In this document: in pieces, positions 52,205 through 61,464 of the stretch | Position numbering within the stretch: position 1 is the stretch's first letter | How the letters are laid out: every line of letters begins with the position of its first letter | Source: Actinernus sp. WN-2022 | Lineage: Eukaryota > Cnidaria > Anthozoa > Actiniaria > Actinernidae | Length of the DNA stretch: 64,000 nucleotides | Direction: 5' to 3' | Assembly: GCA_030867875.1 (NCBI GenBank) | Contig: JAOWCC010001634.1 | Location: 9,876,778 to 9,940,777 of the forward strand | The notes under the pieces: model-generated | Told to the model about the DNA's origin: nothing | Databases searched by the model: none | What the model saw: only the letters and a program-made list of their open reading frames with translations | Program-made: the position numbers and the translations under genes

Positions 52205-53011
52205 TTATGGTCCAAGATGACCATTTTCGATGGCATACATTTCGCGAGCATTAAGAAGACAATATTCGAAGGTATCGTTTAGTTCACTATTCATGAACTC
52301 CTCTATGATTAACTGAAAGTACTTAATGAGCCACTTTTCGACGTTGAGATGGCCACTTTCTCTGGCAAGATATAGGGCACGATGAGCGTGTTCACCATCT
52401 ATGGGGGGGGGGGGGGGGGGCAGTGCTTAACTAGCCACTTAACAACATCAAGATGACCATTTTCGCTGGCATAGCATATCGCATCGTACTCGTACCAGTT
52501 GCCGTCGTATGTGTGCTCGTTGCCATCCTCTATAGTTAACTGAAAGTGCTTAACTAGCCACTTAACAACATCAAGATGACCATTTCTGCTGGCATAGCGT
52601 ATCGCATCGTCGTACCAGTTGCCATAGTACTCGTGCTCGTTGCCATCCTCTATAGTTAACTGAAAGTACTTAATGAGCCACTTAACAACATCAAGATGAC
52701 CATTTTCACTGGCATAGTATATCGCATAACCATCGTTATAATGTACGTCCTCTGTGGAAATATCGAAAATCCTAACCAAATTATCTCGCTCGTCATCGTT
52801 GCAAGCCGACCTAAGACCAAAAATGAGTATTTGACTACGGAACTCTGGGTCTACGTTTTTGTAGCGTGCTATATGTGCTACATCGCCTAGGTATTAATGA
52901 AGTCGAAGTGATGCTTGCAAATGATGTAGGGCCTGAATACTCTACGATCTTAGTCAAGATTTCTATGGGGAGGCATAATATGTTGACGAATTCTAGTGTG
53001 CGTTCAGCCAT
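52205..53011 (-). pseudogene. Ankyrin-repeat protein with an F-box-like leader (Polinton, two frame breaks)
   Basis: The start codon at 53011 lies inside the right TIR, so the first nine residues (MAERTLEFV) equal those of the polymerase. Next comes LCLPIEILTKIVEYSGPTS, which has the LP..IL..I..Y spacing of an F-box-like motif. After a frame break near 52870 there are three to four ankyrin-type repeats of 41-42 residues, each with ENGHLDVVKWLVKHFQ-like helices and a TIEDGNEH insertion. A G18 tract (52403-52420; Pro codons on the coding strand) breaks the frame before a last repeat and TAA at 52205-52207. F-box plus ankyrin proteins recruit ubiquitin ligases in some large DNA viruses; a comparable role here is inference. 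Confidence 0.7.
52399..52780 (-). repeat. Tandem DNA repeat (unit 123-129 bp) encoding ankyrin units
   Basis: The string CACTTAACAACATCAAGATG recurs at about 52436, 52559 and 52679 with very similar flanks, giving a period of 120-123 bp. DNA-level similarity is much higher than needed to keep ankyrin structure, which points to recent duplication or gene conversion. Confidence 0.85.
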
Positions 53012-53191
53012 AGTGTAATACCTTAATAGTAGCCTTTCTCTAATAGGGTTTCAAAATACAATAATGTGTACGACAAATGGTATAGGGAGAGTGGAGGTAC
53101 TTGTGTTGGCGTGCGGGACTATAGTAGTATACAAATTGGTAGTTCGTCGAATGTGACATAAAATAACATGGAGTGCTGTGCCAGAACCGCC
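52986..53191 (-). repeat. Right TIR of the Polinton
   Basis: The inverse of the left TIR from ACGAATTC at its inner edge to GCCAGAACCGCC at the outer end. One palindrome arm present on the left is missing here (the match jumps from GGTAGTTC straight to GTCGAATGTGAC). CCGCCAATTATTTTG at the border could result from a small AATT-mediated deletion that removed the outermost bases. Confidence 0.9.
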
Positions 53192-53195
53192 AATT

Positions 53196-54000
53196 ATTTT
53201 GTTCACGGTATTTGCTTATGTATTTTCTATTATTAGACGTCCGACTCGGGCCGGAGAGGAGATGGCTGAAATTCAGGCTAAGCATTGCCCAAATATGGTG
53301 AAAACATGCTTGGAGATATACATCAAAGTTTTGTGTGCCATTTTCGATTCTGTCATGTGTAGGTAGGTACACATGACAGAATCGAAAATGGCACACAAAA
53401 CTTTGATGAATATACAGTTTACGTCAGAGTTTGTTTTGTTATCAGTGTGTTGATTGACTAGTCCCTATGGGTGAATATCCGACAGAAGCTGTCACTTTTA
53501 TCACCCTCGGTTGAACATTTCCAGGAGAAACGGTCGACGCTCAGTATGTATTCGCAAATTACAACTTTGCAAACTACAACTTCGCTCGAAGTTGTAATTT
53601 GCGAAGTTCTATCATGACTATTTCCGCGCATCCGATATAACACCCAAGGAATTAGTCTGCGTAGCCAGGGATTTACTGTACCGCTGCCGGCTAGGAACAA
53701 TTTGTGTAGAATATGGCAAACTTCAGAGTTCAACTTTGAAGGACTACAAATTTCTTTAGACCTGAAAATTTCATCTTCTCGGAAAACTTATTCAAATTTG
53801 TTTTCTATCTCTCTCGCTTTGCTGCCCTCGTTTGTTTTTTGCTGTATCTCCTAACTACTTTCATCTCCTTTTTTCTGTTATGCCTTCATGCTTACAAGAT
53901 CGCGCAATTCAGATCAGAAAATGTGACAAAGTAGTGGAATACTGCAATGCAGGCGTTAATGAGTATCAGTACTTTTCGTGTAGTCCAGTGTAGTGCGAGT
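53196..54000. other. Non-coding right flank of the Polinton, with two inverted repeats
   Basis: The first ~120 bp may be the tail of LINE B1, but the translation is too short to prove it. A perfect 41 bp inverted repeat lies at 53321-53408 and a smaller one with ACTTCG/CGAAGT arms at about 53545-53605. No gene is supported. Confidence 0.45.
53321..53408. repeat. Perfect 41 bp inverted repeat
   Basis: CATCAAAGTTTTGTGTGCCA and onward (53321-53361) pairs exactly with 53368-53408 around a 6-nt centre. The tiny loop means it can extrude as a cruciform. Confidence 0.93.
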
Positions 54001-54004
54001 TTAA

Positions 54005-54578
54005 AGTGCCCCTACGATCAAATTTTGACATATCAATGTTTTTGCATATTCATAAAGTAGAGTTCATATATTATTACCAGTTCAAATTGTTTTTCGATAC
54101 AACGACAGGAAGTCTTATTTTTTTAGCTCCGAATATTGAATCTACACGTCCGCCATTACTGGAAGCCGTCAAAGGATTATTCACCGGAAATGATGTCATA
54201 CACTTAACGCTCGCCTGCAGAACACAACGCCTGGAGGCATATTTCTACTAAAAACGTCTTCACGTAAATAAGAAGAAAGTTATATTTATCTTTGCGAGGT
54301 TGGCTACTTTTTTATGCACGCTATTTCGCGCCACGAGGTTGTCGTGTTAAGTGTATGACATCACTTCCGGTGAATAAACCTTTGTTTAAAGCTGAACAAA
54401 GGGCACGGCTTCCAGCAATGGCGGACAGGATTTTACCGGTAAACTCTCCTAAAATTTGTGGTTTAAGATGCCCATTTGGGAATATTTTTTACTATTTCGG
54501 ATATTTCTAATACTGATTGACCTATAGACACTGAAAAAGTGGCAAATCGAAATGGTAAATTTTCGTCGTAGTGGCACT
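54005..54578 (+). mobile_element. TTAA-target MITE, copy C (574 bp)
   Basis: Ends AGTGCCCCTACGATC and CGTCGTAGTGGCACT; TTAA at 54001-54004 and 54579-54582. Closely similar to copy B at 28482-29075 over its length but lacking about 20 bp of the left internal palindrome arm. Confidence 0.93.
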
Positions 54579-56016
54579 TTAATGTTTGTAGTCAAACCGA
54601 TCATTCGGAACTCTGCTAGCAGAGGTTCTTTTCTCTTACCCTCTCTACTCCAGGAGAAAATAACTTTTCTCCCTCGTTAGTGGAGCTGGAGAGAGGGTAA
54701 GAGAAAAGAACCTCTGCTAGCAGGGTTATCATTCGGCTATAGTATAGTCTGGAAAAAGAGAAATTCCTGCGTTGTTGTCAATCAAAATGACCCACCGAAA
54801 CGAATATATCGGTGGCAACCCATAACAATAGACCAGTTTGCGATTAAGTCCGACATTTTGACAGCGGGTGCAAACATGGCCCGAAATACGGTGTTTGTAT
54901 GGGAATACGATGCCAAATATTTTCCGTAAAATCAAATTTCTGAAATCTTCACTGTCTACAAACTTAAGATACCAAGTAAAAGATTAACTGATCAAAATAC
55001 GAGGGATCAGTAGCTGTGCTGGGAAGCGTGTAATCGTGAACCCTCAAATTTAGATCAGTTAATCTTTTACCTGGTATCTTAAGTTTGCAGACAGTGAATA
55101 TTACAGAAATTATTTGGCATCGGATTCACATACAAACACTCTATTTCGGGCCATGTTTGCACCCCTTTCAAAATGTCGAAATTAACCGCGAACTGGACTA
55201 AATGGCCCAACATCAAATTTACCAGTGGCCCGTACGGCCGGTACACTTTATTCAGCATAGTATTAAAGTTTGTATCAGTCCTGGAAAAGATCATATTTTT
55301 GAAGGTTTTCCGGCCAGTTGATCAGCGTACGATGAAGAGGTTTTAAGTTACCCGACATGGTGTCATATAAGTTATTTCAACCCCTTCACAAAAAGTTCCT
55401 AACTGTCGGCGTGGGAAGTTAATTCCTGCATGGACTATTTGTTTGTGGTAGTAATAAAGTCGCGCGGCTAGAACATGTGGTGATGTGGACATATGCGGGT
55501 GTTACACGGCGCAAGCTGTCACTTTCACCAGAGGAGAACGTTCCTGGAGAACATTGACGGTGGAGAGCCGGAAACGGTATGACTGAATGCGGTCTATGTT
55601 TTCTCTGCTAGAAGTCTCCATTTTGAGTTACTACTTGAAGACATTGATACACGGAGAAAGAGCCGAGAAACGAGATGATAAACGCTGCCTAATTATAAGT
55701 TAACTTTCCTCTGCTAGCGAGCAGTCTCCATTTTAGGAGTAGTATAGAGAGATCTCTGCTGGGAATCTTCAGTATGTATAATTTGCTTGCAAAAAGTTCG
55801 TTTCGTTTCGCAAAATAAAGTAAGCTGCTTTTCAGTTAAAACAGCAAAATTTACAAAGAATGATGTATGCATGGCTATGTGGCAAGATTTATGGAGTCTC
55901 GCTGGCTGCTTTAGAATCGATATACGAGGAAAGTATATCAAAGGACTACGTAAATAGATCCTACGTAGGCACAAACTCTCATAATTTTCGACGTTGTTTA
56001 TTAAATCAGTGGTGAT
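54579..56016. repeat. Non-coding; two foldback repeats
   Basis: A foldback with 34 bp arms lies at 54613-54723 (CTGCTAGCAGAGGTTCTTTT and its complement). A long imperfect inverted repeat lies at about 54830-55200. A short duplication with CAGTCTCCATTTT-like sequence occurs near 55607 and 55725. No gene is seen. Confidence 0.6.
54830..55200. repeat. Long imperfect inverted repeat (arms ~150 bp)
   Basis: GTGCAAACATGGCCCGAAAT on the left pairs with ATTTCGGGCCATGTTTGCAC on the right, and AAGATACCAAGTAAAAGATT with AATCTTTTACCTGGTATCTT. Similarity of roughly 85-90% suggests an old foldback element or an inverted duplication. Confidence 0.8.
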
Positions 56017-56436
56017 ACCAATACAATACAATACAATACTTATTTATTGGAACCTTGATACAAACAACGTGTACATCGGTATAAACCCAATAAAATAAAA
56101 TAAAAATAATAATAAAACTATGTGTTTAAGATATATATAGAATGGGATACGTGTTATAAAAATAGGGGAAGAAATAATAACAAGATTGATAACGGACGTT
56201 ATGTCAATTTACAATTTCATTATACTTATCAATAATGTCTTTAATGAATGAACTGCTAACCTTCAAAATATTTTCATCTTTCATAGAAATTAAATAATAA
56301 AATAAATTACAAGGATCAAAGTTAGAAAAAGAAGGATTAATCAAGAATAACTTATTCATAAATGAAACACGAGTTTGCACCATGTGAGAATTATCACATT
56401 GGAAAAGGTAATGGTGTTCATTACCAACTTCACCAG

Positions 56437-56574
56437 GGCCCGGTTGTTCGAAGCAAGGTTAAGCGCTAACCCAGGGTTAAATCGCTAACCCGGGGTTAAA
56501 CTGTACAGATTACGATTACAGATTTAGCGCTAACCTAGGGTTAAAGTTAACCTTGCTTCGAACCGAACCCGGCC
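56437..56574. mobile_element. Foldback MITE in the LINE B2 C-terminal region
   Basis: GGGCCCGGTTGTTCGAAGCA at the left and the complementary TGCTTCGAACCGAACCCGGCC at the right. The interior has GCGCTAACC / GGGTTA palindromes. CAG on both sides may be a 3 bp duplication. Confidence 0.75.
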
Positions 56575-59500
56575 CAGATGTACAAATGGTGCAAATTCTA
56601 TTACTTCTATAGGGATACCTTTATAACGACCTTGTTCAATCGGGAAACAGTGGGCTGAGATTCGTAACTTGGTTACGGCTCTACGTGTTTCAAAATCGTG
56701 GACTTTGGTTAAATAGGTTTCAAAATTATTATTGTTCTTTATTCTATAAAATAACTCTAACTTCGATTCTTTATTTCCTACTACGATCTCTGCTCTCTCT
56801 TCATTCCAACCGTCTATGTAAATTTGTCTTAATTTTGCCTTAGATGATTTAAAAATTGACTTAAAATCTAAATTAGATACAATGGTAAAATCATTAACTC
56901 TAATGTTAAGTATTTTAAATAAAAGGGACATATGGCTGAACCAAGACCATGCTCCTTTTTTTGACAGCTCACATGAACGGTCTTCAAGGCCCCCATTAAA
57001 AATGGATTGTTAATGTGTTCAAGCAGATGAAAAAAGAATTTCAACAACACGCTGTAAATAGTTACATGTAGAGGAAAGGCACCTAACTCAGACCTTACTG
57101 CTGAATTAGTAGACTTGGAGCTCACACCTAGTAGCATTTTGTACATCTTAATATTCAACTTTTCACATAATAAATCAGAGTGAAACAACGTCTTCTTGTA
57201 AGATGCGAAGGAACTAAAACGTTTTGAATATGCACCCCATACTTCACAATTATACAACACTATAGGACGAATTAAAGCGTTATATAACTTGAGAAAAACT
57301 TTTAAGGGAGTTCCTAGTCGTGGATGGAACACCTTCAAAAGACTAAATAATACCCTAATACCTTTGTTATATAAATGTGATTGGTTAACAGCAAAGGAAC
57401 CAGAGGGTGTCAAGACAGTACCAAGATACGTATAAGATACGGCTGTAGAAACATCAGTCCCACCGAAAGTACAATTAATGCCAATTTTACGGCCTGTCTT
57501 ATTAAAAACCATTACTTTTGTTTTCTTTAAACTTACTTGTAGTTGCCATTTCCGAGTATACCCGTAAAGCTTATCTAGACAACATTGAAGGCCCTCCTCA
57601 CTCTCTGATACAAGTAATAAGTCATCAGCATATAACAGACAATTCAACTTTAAATTCCCTAAAGTTACTGGTCGACATACGTTAGTAAAAATCTCAGGTA
57701 TATCATTGACAAAAATATTAAAGAGGTTTGGACTTAGGTTACATCCTTGTTTAACACCAACAAAGGACTGAAAAAATCAGTTAAACCTGCTTCAGTTTTA
57801 ACGCATGCTTTGATATTCCTATACATATCTACAATAATAGCCAAAAAATTATTACTAACTCCAACTTGTATCATCTTATAAAATAAACCATGTCTCCAAA
57901 TAGAATCATATGCTTTCTTAAAATCGACAAAACATGCATAAACTTTTTTACCTTGATTAAAATAAGAATCTAATATAGTTCTAAGAACAAAAATGTGATC
58001 TGCTGTTCTATATGATTTACGAAAACCAATTTGGTTTGGCTTAATTATCCCATTTTGTTCTAGAAATTGAGAAAGTCTCTCATTCAAAGCGAGAGTGAAG
58101 AATTTCCCTACACAGCTATTAACTGTGATACCCCGGTAGTTGTTGGGGTCATCGACAACACCTGCTTTAAATATGGGGGAAATACAACCACTATTCCAAT
58201 ATCGAGGGTAATGGCGGGACAGAAAAACTACATTAAACAGATTAACCAAATGCTTCGGATGCACATCTATAAAACACTTAATCATTTCATTACTGATGGA
58301 GTCTAGCCCAGATGCCTTATTGTTTTTCAATTTGCGGCTAAGTTTAGTTAACTCATCAATAGTAAATGGCTTGTCTAGAATCGCATTGAATGTTGTTGCA
58401 AAGACCTCCATGTTAGCAACAAAGGCGTCTATACCACCAACGAAAGGATCCCCACTCGCATCAGATGCGCTTGTATTTAATTTTTTGAAATATGAGAACC
58501 ACTCTTCCGCTTCAATTGTTGATGCTTTCGTTGTTTGTTTACTTTCATTGGATCGTAACGACTTTACTAGCTGCCAATACTCTTTGGGGTTGGTTGATTC
58601 TAGCGTTTGAATTTTAGTCAACAAATCATTCTTGAATTTCTTCTTCTTATATTTTGTTAACTTTTTATAAGCTTTTTTCAAAGTATGAAACTCCCCTCGT
58701 AGAAAAGGGCAAGTAGGGTGCTTTAAAAGCAACTTACTAACTTGGATTACTTTTTTCTTCACTTCCCAACACGACTTATCAAACCATTTCTGAAGCTTGG
58801 GTCTATTTTCCTTTTGTTTTGAATTATTGCGTCTCTTTACTGCCAGAGCATCTTTCGCAGCATCGCATAAACAAGAATTTCCGTAATATTTGAAACACAT
58901 TGCTCAAGATCAGCGTCTTGAGCTTTAACATTTTGTTCGAATAACTCTAATTTATTCAAAACGTCCTGAGACTGAAGAGCAGAGGAAAAAATACATTTAG
59001 AAGAATCATCCCACTTAAAAGCTACCGGAAAAGGAGTTAAATTAGCATTTGTAACTTTTGTATCAGTCATCTTTGATTTCATAACAAATGAAATGGGTGC
59101 GTGGCACGAATTAAAACTCGGCGGATAAACCGTAAATAACCCAATTTCGTCTAATAGGCGTCGACTCACAATAGTATAATCAATTGCACTAGCACCATTC
59201 GAAGTGAAACATGTAAACTGACCAGATAAATCACCTCGTGTTCTCCCAATTAAAATACTTAAATTGAAAGCTATACAAGTCTCAATCAAGGCCCTACCAA
59301 AACGGGATATATGAGTGTCCCGGTTATTTCTAATAGGGGGTGGGCAATCGTCGTCACCAAAAGCCATCGGGAGGACAAGGTTGGTCACTGGCTCTGTAAA
59401 ATCCTTTAGTGCCCCTGTCCTAGAATTGAAATCGCCACAGAGAATGATGTCCCCCTTTGGTTCGAAATCTAGTAACTGTTTCTGCAAAATATCATAGGGG

Positions 59501-59898
59501 TTAACCAGGTTCTTTGAGAAAATACTAGAATTATGCGGTGGGATGTATGCTGCGCAACAGTACACATCCCTGTTCAAGCCAAAAAAACCTCTCTCAAGTT
59601 TACACCACACAAAAAAATCATTATCTTTGGAAATGAACTTAATCCCTTTCCTCAATGCGTCTTTAACTAATATAGTGATTCCACCAGAACATCGCCTGGC
59701 TTTAGGATGTTTGGGTCTTGTTTTGGAAAAACTATAGAAACCTGGTACTTGCACTTGGAAGTTATTTGGGAGCCAGGTTTCAAGGAGAACAACAACATCA
59801 TACTTCGAAATGACTTTAAGAAAATGTGGATCCTCAAGCTTTCCAATAAGGCCTTCTACGTTAAATGAGCAAAAGGCTAGAGCTGACTTAAGGGTCAT
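56575..59898 (-). pseudogene. LINE B2 ORF2: endonuclease and reverse transcriptase (frameshifted)
   Basis: Starts at ATG 59898 (MTLKSALAFCSFNVEGLIGK). APE motifs: VVLLETWL, SGGITILVKD, CCAAYIPPHNSS, ILCGDFNSRTG, ASAIDYTIVS and FNSCHAPISF (catalytic His). A frame change near 58870 leads to KWFDKSCWEVKKKV and the RT: NNKASGLDSISNEMI, YRTADHIFVLRTIL, CFVDFKKAYDSIW (motif A), then after a one-base shift near 57770 motif B (GVKQGCNLSP) and LLYADDLLLVS (motif C). The last parts, 56931-56575, continue to the knuckle region, where a MITE cuts in. It retains the motif A block that LINE B1 has lost and so is the better reference for the family. Confidence 0.88.
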
Positions 59899-60037
59899 AT
59901 CACACACTAAAAGAGGGGGGAAATGAGCTGAAGAAGAAAAAAAATGATAAAAGACTGCAACTATTTCTGTCTCGGAGGGAAAATATTAAACTAATGGATA
60001 GTAGATAAAACAAAACCCTAATATTTTACTTTACTAA

Positions 60038-60427
60038 CTATGACGGGCGGATATACCCTCCTGTTGGATACTCCTGTACAGTTTGCCACGTGTTATTGTA
60101 CATGGGGTACACCACAGGAGTATAACAAGAGTTTACTGAGGTAGTAACAGGATTAGCTGGTACAGGTTTGTACTGCTGGGGCTGAGCGGTTGTGGTTCCC
60201 GTCGTCTGAAGGTTGAGCATGACAGACGATACTTGTTTGAGTTGATCCAGTAATTGCCTCATCAGCTCTTCCTGTCTGTTGTTCTCTCTGTCTGGTACGA
60301 GAGGCGAAGAAACATACCGCTGCTGTTGGCCGGCATATCGAGGGTCTCGCTGCTGCCGCGGTTGTCTCCTATCAGGCGACCCGTTATTCGGCGTTCCAGC
60401 ACCTAGCGCATGTCTGATGTTTGTCAC
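60038..60427 (-). pseudogene. LINE B2 ORF1 C-terminal part (Gln/Pro-rich)
   Basis: The last ~130 codons of an ORF1-like protein. Arg/Gln-rich sequence (SPDRRQPRQQRDPRYAGQQQ) precedes a helical segment ENNRQEELMRQLLDQLKQVS that may be a short coiled coil, then a Thr/Pro/Gln-rich tail ending TGGYIRPS. It lies 140 bp upstream of the ORF2 start on the same strand, the normal ORF1 place. LINE ORF1 proteins bind element RNA. Sequence upstream of about 60430 is unrelated, so the 5' part is gone. Confidence 0.6.
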
Positions 60428-60563
60428 AAGATACCTGAGATTATGGTTACTAGCTTACTCTACTCCGATTCTGGTATCTTTACAGGATCTCCCGACCCCC
60501 ATCTTCTACTCTTACAGTCCAGCCCGGCTGTTCACAGGCTACGAATTAATTTACACCTACTAG

Positions 60564-60930
60564 TAGCCTGCGAAAGAAAGCTGACTTCTTTGCGCTCGCA
60601 GGCAACTGTTTTTATTGTCGGAATAAGAGGAAGAAAATAGAATGTTAAACTACCCTGGTTCCAGAGGTTTTCTTAAGAGAGACTCAACAGCCCGCGGCGA
60701 AGCGGCGCTCGCTGATCGCCACTTCGCGGCTCTTTCTCCGCGGCTCTTTCTCCGCGGCTGTTCTCTCTACAGCCTGTACACAGACCTCCGTAATCCCTTC
60801 CCAAGTTTTGAGGGGAGACGGACGGCTGTACACAGGCTATTCTCTCTAATGAAACCTCTGGAAAATGTGGGTAAATGTTGGGTTTCCTGGCTCGCAAATT
60901 GCAAAGAAGTCGGCTGTCTGTCGCAGGCTA
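60564..60930. mobile_element. Foldback element with a second one nested inside (60661-60861)
   Basis: The outer ends TAGCCTGCGAAAGAAAGC and the inverse ...TGTCTGTCGCAGGCTA share ~27 of 31 positions. Inside, CCAGAGGTTTTCTTAAGAGA (60661) faces TCTCTCTAATGAAACCTCTGG (60861). CGCGGCTCTTTCTC occurs twice in tandem near 60724. No target duplication was resolved. Confidence 0.65.
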
Positions 60931-61464
60931 ATACATTACTTAGATCACGAAATTACGAGCAGTCGACAGAACTACTGTAGAACCGTTCACTTGTGATTCA
61001 GTTTTAGCATGTAAACCACAGTGCTTGTTTGAGTTCGGTACAGTGCCTTTTACTGACAGCATGTGGCAACTGATAGAACAATTAGATTATAAACACGCAA
61101 ATTAACTAGTGCCGGATTCATGAATTCAAATAGTCAACAGACTAATCTGTACTACAGTTTATTCTGTTGTCGAGTAATTGTTTGATGTATTACACACAAA
61201 CGTTTAGATCGAACTGAACGTTTTTCTTCTATTATAAATTTTGTGTGCTTATATAGAGTGTTAACATGATGCGGCACACTTTGTTCCGTTATGACGTGAC
61301 AAGTCGAAGTCATGCCTGTCACTAGCTGGTCTTTGAATTATCTGACCGCTAAAAAATAACTGAAAGTGTGCTATGGACATATGAGTGTAACTATTAATTT
61401 AAAAGGCTACTTCTTCTCAAGACTTTGGAGTTGTCTTATAACACCATGTCCATAATTTCCCACT
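60931..61464. other. Non-coding, nothing recognised
   Basis: AT-rich DNA between the foldback element and LINE A2. No supported gene, repeat unit or motif. Confidence 0.45.

Larger units (their letters stand above)
41684..53191. mobile_element. Polinton/Maverick (adintovirus-like) element, 11.5 kb, degraded
   Basis: Long TIRs bound a cluster containing protein-primed DNA polymerase B and a retroviral-type integrase, the diagnostic pair for Polintons. Plus-strand genes: polymerase, coiled-coil membrane protein (46764), beta-rich capsid candidate (49230) and membrane hairpin protein (49916). Minus-strand genes: integrase, 590-codon structural candidate, TFIIB-like factor, double-zinc protein and ankyrin gene. 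The last two stand next to the right TIR. No FtsK/HerA-type ATPase, adenain-like protease or standard double-jelly-roll hexon is recognisable. Typical Polintons are 15-20 kb, so genes may have been lost. It interrupts LINE B1. Confidence 0.92.
56017..60430 (-). mobile_element. LINE B2: APE-type non-LTR retrotransposon, nearly complete
   Basis: On the minus strand: ORF1 C-terminal part (60427-60038), ORF2 endonuclease (59898-58837), RT (58900-57734, 57770-56868) and Cys-rich tail, then a 3' UTR ending in a (TATTG)n tail at about 56038-56017. Same family as LINE B1. Three or four single-base frame shifts and a foldback MITE near the C-terminus inactivate it. The 5' end is cut at about 60430. 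Confidence 0.88.

Noticed and set aside
53178..53366. 62-codon ORF right of the Polinton as an intact gene
   Set aside because: Its start lies in the TIR edge and its end in the 41 bp inverted repeat; at best it includes a few LINE B1 residues.
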